From Phymorhynchus buccinoides (Eukaryota; Mollusca; Gastropoda; Neogastropoda; Raphitomidae), in contig CM065699.1 in the NCBI GenBank assembly GCA_017654935.2, positions 2,985,972-3,049,971 on the forward strand: DNA of 64,000 bases, read 5' to 3'. Positions 7,815 to 18,640 of this stretch are shown one piece after another. The stretch's first letter is position 1. Every line of letters begins with the position of its first letter. A program made the position numbers and the translations under genes. The notes under the pieces were generated by a model. The model worked only from the letters and a program-made list of their open reading frames with translations, was not told where the DNA came from and did no database searches.

Positions 7815-8160
7815 AGCAGGTAAAAGGTTATCAGTGTGGAATCGACAACAAAAAATGAATAAACAAACAAAACAAAAACTGTTGTCTCAGAATGAAGATG
7901 AATCAACCATAAGCGCAATACCAGTTAAAAAAGAAGAAAACAAACAAAACAGTACGAATTACGATGTTGTATTGCTTACTGTTGGTGTGGTTGCCGGTGT
8001 TGGTTATTTGTCTTATAAATTATATAAAACACACATGCAACCAAAGCTAGAAAAACGAGTAGAAGTACAAACAAAACAACCAGAGAAAGTAGCAGACAAA
8101 CAAGAAAAACAAAAGCCAAATAGCTTAAAACCTGAGAGCGATCCATTTTTAATGCAATAA
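7720..8160 (+). CDS. 146-aa single-pass protein, copy 1
   Basis: Start MNVTENQTNQ at 7720 inside the 182-aa gene, preceded by ATTAAAA. An N/Q/T-rich N-terminus with two NXT sequons is followed by a DNA/RNA-binding-looking basic motif (GRVEAGKRLSVWNRQQK), a membrane segment at about 82-102 (VVLLTVGVVAGVGYLSYKLY) and a K/E/Q-rich tail ending DPFLMQ. Function unknown. Copy 2 keeps this reading frame but has lost the first 14 codons. Confidence 0.72.
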   Translation: MNVTENQTNQTEQQTSPSPTVTKVTKNPGRVEAGKRLSVWNRQQKMNKQTKQKLLSQNEDESTISAIPVKKEENKQNSTNYDVVLLTVGVVAGVGYLSYKLYKTHMQPKLEKRVEVQTKQPEKVADKQEKQKPNSLKPESDPFLMQ

Positions 8161-8164
8161 TTTT

Positions 8165-8400
8165 TTTGTTTTAGAACTTAATAAAAACTTGCCAATAACT
8201 TAAGTAAGTAACTCGATAAGAACTTAACAATAACTTAAATAAGAACTTGATAAGATCTTGTCAAGTTTTTGTGTTAGAACTTAATAAATACTTGATGTGA
8301 CTTACCAAGAACTTATTAATAACTTGAAGTTGACTTAACAAGAACTTGTTTAAGAACCTATAAAAGAACTTAAAAAGAACTTAAAAGGAACTTGAGTAAC
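8165..8400. repeat. Iterated AGAACTTAA-type repeats, copy 1
   Basis: Between the last gene and the right terminus the 9-11-bp word AAGAACTTAA/AACTTGA is repeated roughly fifteen times with variation. The same word array sits at the same place in copy 2 (25505-25690). It could be a protein-binding array for replication, packaging or transcription end control; that is inference. Confidence 0.7.
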
Positions 8401-8428
8401 TTCTTAGAAAAAAAATTGTTTTATAAAA

Positions 8429-8466
<38 letters not shown>

Positions 8467-8799
8467 GAAAGAATTTTTTAGGAATGTAAAAAATGAAATG
8501 AATTTTTTTCAAATTCGGAGAATGATATGAATTCCTCTCTTCACTATGCTTGACGTTATCGGAAATCCCCTGTAGCTTAAATACAAGTTGGCAGTACTCC
8601 AGTCTAGTCAGAGGCGACGACGGTTATCTGATCTCTTTAATTACGGTAGAAAGCCTAGACCGGTTCATAGTAGTAGAATAGACCCCCTTTGAGAATAAGG
8701 CTACAGACAAAATAAGTGTTTGTGAAGAAAGAATAAAATCATCACAATATTTAACAAAGAATTTTTTTTTTTTTTTTTTTTTCTTTCTTTTTTTTTTTA
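8401..8799. other. AT-rich subterminal segment, copy 1
   Basis: Poly(A) and poly(T) runs flank about 250 bp of ordinary-composition sequence (8520-8760) with no open frame and no counterpart I can match in copy 2. Confidence 0.5.
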
Positions 8800-9219
8800 C
8801 TCCTTAAAAGTAGTGTTTTTGTATCTAAAATGGGGTTTTAAAAAAAAGTCTGATTTTTTGCTTTTATTCTGCCCTAAAAGTAGTGGTTTTTTTTTTTGAT
8901 TTGGCAGAATAAAGGGGAGACGAATTTTTACTTTTTTTACCCCTTAAAGTAGCGTTTTTGTATCTAAAAGTAGAAGATTTTCCTCTTGAGCCAGAATCCC
9001 CCTTTAGCTGTTAAATCACGCTGTTTTCGTGAGTAAAAACGATTGAATCGCACTGTTTTTGTGGATAAAAAACGCAAGAAAATGGCTTAAATCATACCTT
9101 TTTGGGGGGTTAAAAAGCATAAGAAAAAGTAGTGTTTTTTAGCCGTTTTTTAATAAACGGAGGAGTGAAACCGAAACCGAAACCGAAACTGAGCCAGAAG
9201 CCCCCTTTAGCTGTTCTCT
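8800..9219. repeat. Right terminal repeat of copy 1, with duplicated terminus
   Basis: It contains the TIR words CCCCTTAAAGTAGCG, TTTGTATCTAAAA and GATTTGGCAGAATAAAGG shared with copy 2. The terminal motif GAGCCAGA..CCCCCTTTAGCTGTT occurs twice, at about 8990-9014 and at 9191-9219, so the end looks extended or duplicated by about 200 bp. The outermost base is taken as 9219 because GCTGTTCTCT matches copy 2 exactly there. Confidence 0.8.
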
Positions 9220-9791
<572 letters not shown>

Positions 9792-9914
9792 TGGGGGAGG
9801 AGAGAGGGCCAATATGCAGGAAAAACAGTAGATAGCAGTAAGAAAAGGTCAAGTCAAGAGAGAGTGATAGATAAAATGAAGTTGTTAGCACGGACCTCCA
9901 GATGGTGGGGGAAC

Positions 9915-10093
9915 TACAGTGGAACCTCCCTTATACGATCTTCAAAGATCATCCAAAATGAGGTCTTATAAGGGAGGGGTCTTATAATGGAGGCAATTTA
10001 ATACTTACAAAGAAGGGCCATGTCTCAGAGAAGTAGGTCTTATGTGGAAGGGAGTCTTATAATGGGAAGTATTATAAGGGAGGTTCCACTGTA
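9915..10093. mobile_element. MITE, Tc1/mariner-type ends (copy A)
   Basis: Terminal inverted repeats CAGTGGAACCTCCCTTAT / ATAAGGGAGGTTCCACTG flanked by TA on both sides, 179 bp including the TA bases. Internal GGTCTTATAA words repeat. TA duplication and the CAGTGG start suggest mobilisation by a Tc1/mariner transposase. Confidence 0.85.
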
Positions 10094-10142
10094 TTTGTAC
10101 TGAAGGATTCCCCTGTAGTCTCATGGGGAAGAGTGATCCAAA

Positions 10143-10264
10143 TACAGTGGAACCTCTCTTATGAGACCTTAAACAATCATCCAAAATGAGGTCTTAAACA
10201 GGAGGGCAATGTCTCAGAGAAGTATGTCTTTAAAGAGGAGTCTTATAAGGGAGGTTCCACTGTA
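10143..10264. mobile_element. MITE, same family (copy B, internally shorter)
   Basis: Same termini (CAGTGGAACCTCTCTTAT ... GGGAGGTTCCACTG) with TA flanks, 122 bp. Only 49 bp from copy A, with the same internal AATCATCCAAAATGAGG word. Confidence 0.85.
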
Positions 10265-10377
10265 GAACAGACCATCAGTCAGTCATACTGGTGAAAGAAG
10301 GAAAAATAAATCAAATGGACAAAAAATAGGGGCAGACACAGAAATACGAAAACAATAAAGACAAAAGCAAACAAAAC

Positions 10378-10558
<181 letters not shown>

Positions 10559-11007
10559 CACACCACACAAAAACACGTCAAGAGACAGTCAATTTACAGA
10601 AAATTACAATGTAAAAAAAGACAAACAAAGGGGAAGACAGAAAATAAATGGTGGACAGAAAACAAAAAAGACACCTTCATTCGGACTGTAACACAACAAT
10701 GCTTGCTCCCCACAAAACTGACAATGCACAAACAAACAAACGAAAGGACACTTATCTGTCACGAGGCGGCGATTTCCCTCAGGAGATGTCTAGCAGGAGA
10801 GGAGTGCTGACCACTGACGTCGTGACCCGATGCCCCTCCACTCCAGTTTCAAGGAGTCTTCATGCACGTCCCCATTGCGCGGAATGGGGTAGGAGTCTTC
10901 ACACTTTTGTTGGTTCCTTGTTCTCCGATTTCACTCTCCTCTGAGAAAAATGGGTTGGGTTTGATTTTTTGTAACTGTTGGCAGAAACATTAACATGAGA
11001 GAGAGAG

Positions 11008-11008
<1 letters not shown>

Positions 11009-11048
<40 letters not shown>
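11009..11048. repeat. (GA)n microsatellite
   Basis: Short GA run with a CACACA interruption. Confidence 0.9.
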
Positions 11049-11049
<1 letters not shown>

Positions 11050-11052
<3 letters not shown>

Positions 11053-11661
11053 ATATGAGATAAAATCGTTCCTCAAGAAACGGAAAAAATGTTCAATGCT
11101 TCTTTTTTCTTTAGTGATTATTTAAATGTTAATACATACACCCAATCTCCTTGCTGTCGGATTAGTTAGGCCTATGTTGTAATACTAGCAATAACAGTAT
11201 TCGTGATTGATTATTTTTAATTTTGCAAAATAAAATAAAACGTAAGCTATATCTAGATCTAGACTAGATCTAGACTAGAGATGTTTCCCTTTTCTTGTTC
11301 GGGAAAAGTGGTGAATTATCTGTCAAGTGTAAGACTAGAACATTTCGTACCACAACTCCAAATTTTCATCTTGTAGATAAATACATATTTATATTAGAGG
11401 CCTACCAGAGATAGTTTATATAAGCTCTCTGGGCCTACTACTAGACTAGACCTAGATTTTTAAAAATACTAATTTGGGCTCATCAAAATACTATTTTGTT
11501 CGCTACACTTATAATTAGACTATATCTAAATGTAAAAATCGACCGAAACAAAAGAAATGCAATTAGTCTACCTACTCACCACTCAAATTCAGTTCAATAA
11601 GGTTATAAAAGCTTTAGACAAAGTTTTGAGATTCATTCTATGATTCCAGAATGTGTCACTT
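11050..11661. other. AT-rich host sequence without recognised gene
   Basis: Contains repeated CTAGATCTAGA words near 11250 and AT-rich tracts, but no coding evidence. Confidence 0.5.
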
Positions 11662-12253
11662 TAGCCCGGTGTTATGATAAATAAGTACCTGTCATTAAAT
11701 ATCTACCTCTCGCATGCGAACTGCACCCATCTAACCCTATCCCTAACCCTAACCCTATCCCTAACCACGGAAAGAACCAAGAAATAGAGCAGGAGGGTGT
11801 AAATCTACATATTTGCCGAGAACTCGATGTACAAATCCATGCACTTAGTTTCGTAAAATTCACAATGGCGGACAAACAAACGATTCTGATTGGCTTCGCT
11901 AGGACTACTTCCGGCTAGGATTACTTATCTCATAGAGGTAAAAATACACCGCCACACCGGTGTGGCGGTGTATTTTTACCTCTGAGATTTTTACCTCTAG
12001 CCACGTAGCCAATCAGAATCGTTTGTTTGTCCGCCATTGTGAATCATTACGAAACTAAGTGCATGGATTTGTACATCGATTTCTCGGCAAATATGTAGAT
12101 TTACACCCTCCTGCTCTATTTCTTGGTTCTTTTCGTGGTTAGGGATAGGGTTAGGGTTAGTAGTAATCACGTGAGATAAGTAACTGCTATAATGCGCATG
12201 CGCAGAGGTAAATATTTCATACGACTACTTATTTATCGTGACACCGGCCTAGC
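11662..12253. mobile_element. 592-bp foldback element with telomere-like tracts on both arms
   Basis: Two arms of about 290 bp are inverted copies. The outer ends are GCCCGGTGTTATGATAAATAAG and its near complement CTTATTTATCGTGACACCGGC, shown here by their shared cores, and the inner core 11934-11983 is a perfect 50-bp palindrome centred at 11958/11959. Each arm carries CCCTAACCCTATCCCTAACC-like sequence or its complement. No open frame. It resembles a foldback-type non-autonomous transposon. Confidence 0.85.
11733..11766. repeat. Telomere-like (CCCTAA)n tract, left arm
   Basis: Degenerate CCCTAA/CCCTAT units within the foldback arm; the complementary TTAGGG tract is at 12138-12162. Confidence 0.8.
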
Positions 12254-12384
12254 ACTTCTTCGCGGGCAAAATGTCGTCTGATTGATCACGTGACACTGAC
12301 ACGAAGTCGCCAACGATTGGCTGAATCAAACAAATGAGAAGACTAGGCTTTCAATACTGCACATAATCATCTACATTCGAATTT

Positions 12385-12505
12385 TTTTAGTAAAGTTTTA
12401 TTATTTGTGTATTTGACGGTTTAAGGTTTGGGTTGGGCTTAGGGATATGGTTAAGGATATGGTTAAGGATAGGGTTAGGGTCAGTTTAGTGTCAGATTGA
12501 AAGGT
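12385..12505. repeat. Dispersed repeat with TTAGGG-like core
   Basis: TGTGTATTTGACGGTTTAAG followed by degenerate TTAGGG/TTAAGGATA units and CAGTTTAGTGTC. A reverse-complement relative lies at 29216-29305, so this is a dispersed family rather than a telomere remnant. Confidence 0.65.
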
Positions 12506-12939
12506 TAAAAGATAATTCTAAACTTTCGCAGAAAACCGACATCGTCACGGGAGTGACGTCTCCTTCCATATTTGGAGACGATCATGTGCAGTTTTGAGAA
12601 GGAATGATTTATATGCCTAAGCTTACTTATAGCAATGCGATGGTTCAGATAGGTATAAACTATATATATAATAATGTTTCCTTTCCTTTTCTTTTGATGT
12701 AATGTATGGAGGCCTCATTGTTGTCATATTAGATTGTTACATGTCTTTGGACTTGGGTATTACATCAAATATGGATTTGAGAGGGGTTACAGGGTTTCCA
12801 CCCCCTCAGAAAATAATAATAAAAATGGAAGGAAAAGAAAAAGAGGGGGAAAAATGTTACTTACATGCTACAGTTTTAGCTTATTATCTCACAAGAAGCC
12901 TTGATTGCATCTTTTACATTCAAATTATCATCAGCTTCT

Positions 12940-13385
12940 GGGAGGCAGCCCCCCAGGAAAGGAATCAGGGCCGAAACACTTGATTGAGGGGGGCTTCTCT
13001 GAAGACCCTCTGTTGCCCGGCTCTCCGTAGAGTTTCTTTTCACTGACCAAGAATAACCAAGGAAGAGAGTCACGGAGCACAGACGGGAATCTTCACCGGT
13101 TGCGTCTCACATGGCCAACTATGACCGTCACTTCTCCCCCGACAACATCTCTGTGCTGAACCGTGACAGCAGACGGTTCACAGGGGTGTAGGGAGCCAGG
13201 CCGCCATACCCTCACTGAATCGAGACCGCGGGAGAGACACCTTAATTGCCAGCGGCTTACTATTCCTTGGTTCGCTCATGCGCCGTGGGTGCAGCCTTGA
13301 GCTGTACTCACGATCGTGAGCACTGAACCGCCAGTGGCCTCCCAGCAGACGACGCTGACGAAGGGAGCGTGATGCCCCCGAAAGC
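12940..13385. other. Unassigned moderately GC-rich repeat-like segment
   Basis: About 450 bp of distinct composition with short inverted words (CTCACGATCGTGAG near 13310) and CGAAAGCTC just before the pentanucleotide tail. It might be a retroelement 3' region, but no frame or family was recognised. Confidence 0.35.
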
Positions 13386-13850
13386 TCCTATCATATCATA
13401 TCATATCATATCATATCAGTTTAGGCTCTGTAGGCTTATGAAGCCTTTTGCCCTCTAGATATTTTTTTCAAATATAAATATTTATTTTCCTTTTTCTTTT
13501 TGTTTGCCCGTGAATTACTACGGCTATTGTGTATTTGTTTTGGGTTGGGTTGGTGGGTTTTTTGTGGGTTTTTTTTAAAAATATTTTTTATTTCTCCAAA
13601 TTTGTGGAGTACATAATAGTATTAAATTTTTTGTCAATAAGATTTTTGAACCTATTTAGTGATGATGCATTTACAGTTTCATTAGAAAGATTGTTCCATG
13701 CAGTTATTACTCTGTTAGTAAAAAAGTTTTGAGCTGAACGACTGTTATTTAGTTTTTTTGTTAATTTAAAATCATGCCCTCGTGTTCTCTCCTCGTCAGT
13801 TAAAGTTAGTAAAGTTTTAGTTGTGTTAGGATCATAGGTGACTGAGCCCT
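13386..13850 (-). mobile_element. CR1/Jockey-like LINE, 3' fragment
   Basis: Minus-strand translation of about 13620-13815 gives an open RT C-terminal tail with RTRGHDFKL and VITAWNNLSNETVNASSLN, a signature of CR1/Jockey-group LINE ORF2 ends. A 3' UTR runs left to a (TATCA)n tract at 13389-13418, read as the 3' tail. The 5' part is truncated. Confidence 0.7.
13389..13418. repeat. (TATCA)n pentanucleotide repeat
   Basis: Six units; the probable 3' tail of the minus-strand LINE fragment. Confidence 0.85.
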
Positions 13851-14009
13851 AAGATTTTGCTAGAGTAAAATTGTTTATAACTCTTCTTGTCATAACCAAG
13901 AATAGTTTCTGTTAAGAGAAGAGTCTCTGTGGACAAATATAGGCTTACAATTCAGTCACCCACGCAAGCCTCCCCTCATCCTGCACCTCCCTCCCTCCAC
14001 CCAATCACA

Positions 14010-14174
<165 letters not shown>

Positions 14175-14246
14175 AAATAGTTGTCCACTTTTGTCACCCG
14201 CAGTATGTTGACCAATCATTTCCCTCCGGCCAATATTGACCAATCC

Positions 14247-14251
14247 CTTGT
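14247..14251. repeat. Target-site duplication CTTGT (left)
   Basis: Five bases directly before AGAGAACAGC, matched by CTTGT at 27021-27025 directly after GCTGTTCTCT. Confidence 0.8.
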
Positions 14252-14459
14252 AGAGAACAGCTAAAGGGGGCGTCTGGCTCAAGACTATTTTTGACCCCTT
14301 TTAGACACGAATTCGTAACTTTAAGGCATAAAAAAAGCAAAAAATCTAACTTTTTTAAACCCCTTTTTAGATACAAAAACGCTACTTTAAGGGGTAAAAA
14401 AAGTAAAAATTCGTCTCCCCTTTATTCTGCCAAATCAAAAAAAAAGCCACTACTTTAGG
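14252..14459. repeat. Left terminal inverted repeat, copy 2
   Basis: Starts AGAGAACAGCTAAAGG and is the reverse complement of 26812-27020 with only small homopolymer length differences. It contains two tandem TTTAGAYACRAA modules. Confidence 0.95.
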
Positions 14460-14521
14460 TGAAACAAAATTAATTATTTTTAATTAAACAAAATAATTTG
14501 AGTTAGAAAAAGGAACTCAAC

Positions 14522-17500
14522 ATGACAATGGCGCTTGATGAAATAATTGAGCACTTAGACAAAGTTTTTAAAGAAACGGATTTAGAAGTTATTGATCCAA
14601 AAAATGTACTAAAAAGTGTAAAACATGCTATTTCGCAAATACCTGAAAAACTAGCTATAGAACCACCAGTTAAAGTAATGTTAGCAGTGTACGTAGATTA
14701 TGAAACAGTCCAAGGTGAGCAGCTTCAAGTATGGGTCTCTACTAAACAGCAAGTAGTTCTTTCATATAATGATTTTACAGAAACCTGGGCAGACAATTTA
14801 ATCACCCAGTTCATTAACGTATCAGAAGAGGCAAAACTAAGAGGATCTGGTTGGTCAGAAGGCGGGGTATTAGAAATTAAAATGAAGGAGAGTAAATATG
14901 CCCCCATCGTAGGAAACTCCTTTATTCCTTTACCTAAAGAACTTGTTTTAAAGCGTGCAGTATTAAACATAAAAAATACTGATGATAAATGTTTTATGTG
15001 GTGTGTTTTAGCTAAACTTCATTATATCAAAAAGAACGCAGAAAGAGTAATTAACTATCAACCTTACATAAATGAATTAAACTTTGATGGAATCGACTTC
15101 CCTGTAAGCCTAAGCGAAGTTGATCAATTTGAAGAACAGAATAAACCAATTTCAATTAACATCTACACATGGTCTGTAGAAGAAAACCTTAAACCAATCC
15201 GAGTTTCAAAGAACTCTCCCATGATTGGTGATCCTGATAAAAAACATATTGATCTTCTCTTAGTAACAGACGGAACAAAAACACACTACACTTTAATCAG
15301 AACAATGAGCAGACTTATAAACTATACTACAAATCACAAAGAAAAACAAGAATTCTGTCGAAGATGTTTACTAAGAATGCCAAGTATTCAAGCAGCGGTT
15401 GAACATAGAAAACATTGTAATTCATCCATTGACTGTAATACTGAACTTATTACTCCGAAAGAAGGAAGTAAGGTGTTCTTTAAAAACTGGAAGAAACTGC
15501 AATTAAGTCCTTATGTTGTTTATGCTGATTTCGAGTCAATCATTGTACCCTATCAAGGACCAGCTCCTAAAAATCTTCCTAAAACTGTTTTATTGAATAA
15601 TCATCAAATCTGTTCATACGCATTTATTGTTGTTAGATCAGACGGGAAACATTCAACACCAGAACTTTATAGAGGACCCGATGCTGCAAAAAACTTTTTA
15701 ATGAGAATGATGAAACTACGAAATGTACTATCTAACCAACTAAATTTATTAGATTTAATCATGACACCTGAAGATTTAATTCAATTTGAATCAGCTACTG
15801 AATGTTGGATTTGCGGAAAAGGGTTTGTGGAAGACTCCCCTGACTGTCCAGACATCTATAAAGTACGAGACCATGATCACATTAGTGGAAAATTCAGAGG
15901 AGCAGCACACAACTCCTGTAATTTGCAGTTAAAGTTTGAACCAAAGACTTGGAAACTGCCTATATTCTTTCACAATCTACGTGGATATGACTCTCATTTA
16001 ATTCTACAAGCAGTTACTGATGAATTTAGAACCGTCAGTTGTATAGCTCAGTCTTCAGAAAAGTACATGACATTTACATTAGGTCAATTGTCTTTTTACG
16101 ATTCATTACAACATCTGATGGGATCACTAGAGTCTTTAGGTCAGTCACTATCCAAATGCACTATAACAGAAAAATACTTTGATCCAGCACTTGTTCGAAA
16201 AGGAGTATACCCTTATGAGTACATGAGTAGTTGGGAGCGGTTCGACGATTTAAAATTACCTCCCAAAGGTGCATTCTACTCTAGTTTAAAAGGAAAAGAT
16301 ATAAGCGACTCTGACTACAACCATGCTCAGTCAGCGTGGATTAAGTTAAAATGCCAGACCATGGGAGACTACCACGACGCCTATTTAATGGCTGACGTTT
16401 GTTTGCTTGCAGATGTATTCGAGAACTACAGAAAAACGTGTATAAAACATTACAGTCTAGACCCTGCTAATTATATCACTGCTCCTGGTATGAGTTGGGA
16501 TGCTTTCTTAAGATTTACCAAAATACAGATTGACTTACTCTCCGATCTACCAACTCTCCAGATGATTGAAGACGGACTACGCGGGGGAATCTCTATGGCT
16601 TCACACGGTTACTGCAAGGCTAACAACAAATACTTAGACGACTACGATCCTTCTAAACCATCAAATTATATCATGTATTTAGATGCAAACAATCTCTATG
16701 GTTGGGCGATGATCCAGTCACTTCCATTACGTAACTTTAAAATGTTTACAGCTCCTTTTAATTTTAATATCGCAGAGTTTTTGCAATGGCTTTTGAAATT
16801 ATCAGATTCTTACGAAACAGGATTTATTTTAGAAGTCGACTTAGATTATCCGGACGAACTCCATGACCTGCACAATGACTACCCGTTAGCAGTTGAAAGA
16901 CTTCAAGTGGGGAATGACCTCCCTAAACTTGTGCCTAATCTACACTCCAAAAAAAAATACGTCTGTCATTATAGATTACTACAATTTTATTTACGTCACG
17001 GATTAAGACTAACAGCAGTTCATAGAATCATTTCGTTCACACTCAGAGGAAGTTCATGGAACCATATATAATGAAGAACACTAATCTCAGAACTCAAGCT
17101 ACCGACGCCTCAGAAAAAGACTTCTTTAAACTAATGAACAACAGTTGTTTTGGAAAGACAATGGAAAACCCGCACAAACGCAAAGACGTTAGATTAGTTA
17201 CCCAAGAAAACAAAGCAATCAAATTAACTTCAAAACCTAATTATCAAGACTTCAAAAAGTTCCATGACAACCTTTACGGGATAATGATGAAAAAAATTAA
17301 TGTGAAGCTAGATAAACCAGTCTTCATTGGGTTTGCTGTTCTTGAATTGTCTAAGTTATTGATGCTAGAATTTCTTTACGACTACTTTAAACCACTCTAT
17401 CCAGACTCCAGAGTACTTTATACAGATACGGACTCATTTATTCTAGACATTCCGACTGAAGACTTCTACAAAGATTTAGAGACAGATTCAGCAAAAGGTG

Positions 17501-17919
17501 TTGTCTCCTGGTATGACACCTCTGACTACCCAAGTGAATCTTCATTACATTCATCCGTAAATAAAAAGGTAATCGGTAAGATGAAGGATGAACTGAATGG
17601 AACTATAATCAAAGAGTACGTTGGTCTGAGAGCAAAGATGTATTCAATTGCCAGCCAAACTAGCGTAATTAAAAAAGCAAAAGGAATTTCTAGACCGGTT
17701 GTTCAAATGGTCATGACACACGATAACTATAAAGAAGCACTGTTTGACTCCAAGACGTTTTATCATGACAACATAAAAATACAGTCTAAGTTACACGAAA
17801 TAAACACAACAGTTGTAAATAAAAAATCACTCGACTCAAACAATACAAAGCGTGTGTTTAAATCGCCTGAGTTTTCCTTTGCAGTTGGACACTGGAGAAC
17901 TAAGTGTCATAGTCAGTAG
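14522..17919 (+). pseudogene. polB: Protein-primed-type family B DNA polymerase (PolB), frameshifted
   Basis: Two frames, 14522-17071 and about 17044-17919, form one gene of about 1,130 codons broken by a 2-nt length change near 17040. N-terminal about 300 residues are of unknown fold. The exonuclease motifs follow: YADFES (about residue 333), NLRGYDSHL (about 484) and DAYLMADVCLLAD (about 618). Between Exo I and II lies a CWICGKGF / RDHDHISGKFRG / HNSCN zinc/HNH-like block. Palm motif A is DANNLYGWAM (about 722), motif B is in the second frame (NNSCFGKTMEN) and motif C is YTDTDSF. It would replicate the element from its termini. It lacks the TAAAA start motif of the other genes, which fits early expression (inference). 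Confidence 0.92.
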
Positions 17920-17978
17920 ACTTTCGAAACTTGTAATCATACGTTAAATTGAATAAGCACCCTTTGGAGTTCTTATTG

Positions 17979-18608
17979 TTATTTCCCTAGAACAGATTTT
18001 AATGTGTCGTTTATTTTTTTTTCACATTCTTTTTTTATCGCTTCTATGTCTTGCGGTTGTGAAAAGTTCATTCTTGACTTTTTTTGTAGTTCGAACTTTT
18101 GCATTTTGTAATCATTGTAGTCAGCTTGCAGTCTATTGAACTCCTCATCCGAAATTTGAGAGTCTTGCAAAGCTTTACTAATTATTAATCGGAATGAACT
18201 AAGTTTTGCCATTATTAATTGAACCATGGCTGTATGCTTTTGAAGTTTGACTTTTATTTTTTTGTTGAAAGCGGACGTTGTCATTGAAAACAACCCCAGC
18301 GCCAACGATACACAACCTAGAGGCAAAGCTACTACTGATCCAGCACCAGTCGCTAACAACCCTACAGAGCTTCCTGCTGTTAAAGTGCCTAGACTCCCAA
18401 ATCCAGTATTTAAGTATGTTGCTGTATTAAACAAACAAGAGTACCTTCGTTTGGTTCTGTTATAGTTAGTGAGGTCTTTTTCCAATTCTCTTTGTATTTC
18501 TGTAATGGTAGACAATCTGAACTTTCTGATTTCAGGATCATCACCACCATCAGTCTTTTCTTTGTCAGTATTTTCTTTCGGTATTTTTGGATAAACTGTA
18601 ACGGACAT
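17979..18608 (-). CDS. 209-aa protein with glycine-rich membrane segment
   Basis: Start MSVTVYPKIPK at 18608, preceded by TATAAAAAG. Residues 1-65 are hydrophilic. Residues about 68-112 are a small-residue-rich hydrophobic hairpin (SLGTLTAGSSVGLLATGAGS). A charged helix follows, carrying SKALQDSQISDEEFNRL (about 145-160), and a coiled C-terminus. By recollection this ISDEEF-type protein recurs in Polinton-like elements of cnidarians and molluscs. The hairpin suggests membrane insertion, possibly during entry or assembly; no function is proven. It converges with PolB, 60 bp away. Confidence 0.72.
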   Translation of the reverse strand: MSVTVYPKIPKENTDKEKTDGGDDPEIRKFRLSTITEIQRELEKDLTNYNRTKRRYSCLFNTATYLNTGFGSLGTLTAGSSVGLLATGAGSVVALPLGCVSLALGLFSMTTSAFNKKIKVKLQKHTAMVQLIMAKLSSFRLIISKALQDSQISDEEFNRLQADYNDYKMQKFELQKKSRMNFSQPQDIEAIKKECEKKINDTLKSVLGK

Positions 18609-18640
18609 CTTTTTATATTTAAAAAAAAAAATTTTAACAT

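Larger units (their letters stand above)
1..9219. mobile_element. Polinton/Maverick-like provirus, copy 1 (left end outside window)
   Basis: The gene set is a capsid protein, packaging ATPase, DD35E integrase and small membrane proteins, in the same order and orientation as copy 2 (offset about 19443). Its right terminus is CCTTTAGCTGTTCTCT ending at 9219, which matches the terminus of copy 2. The left portion, where copy 2 has PolB and the 209-aa and 283-aa genes, lies before the window. All complete genes visible here are open, so this copy looks younger or more intact than copy 2. Assignment to Polintons rests on integrase plus capsid genes here and PolB in the sister copy. The adintovirus relation is inferred. 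Confidence 0.9.

Noticed and set aside
1..9219. Bacteriophage or bacterial contamination
   Set aside because: The gene set has PolB, a DD35E integrase, and TIRs typical of eukaryotic Polintons, no Shine-Dalgarno sites, and the element is inserted in repeat-rich animal DNA with a target duplication.
11733..12162. Chromosome-internal telomere fusion
   Set aside because: The TTAGGG-like tracts are short, degenerate and placed symmetrically inside a foldback element, with ordinary sequence outside.
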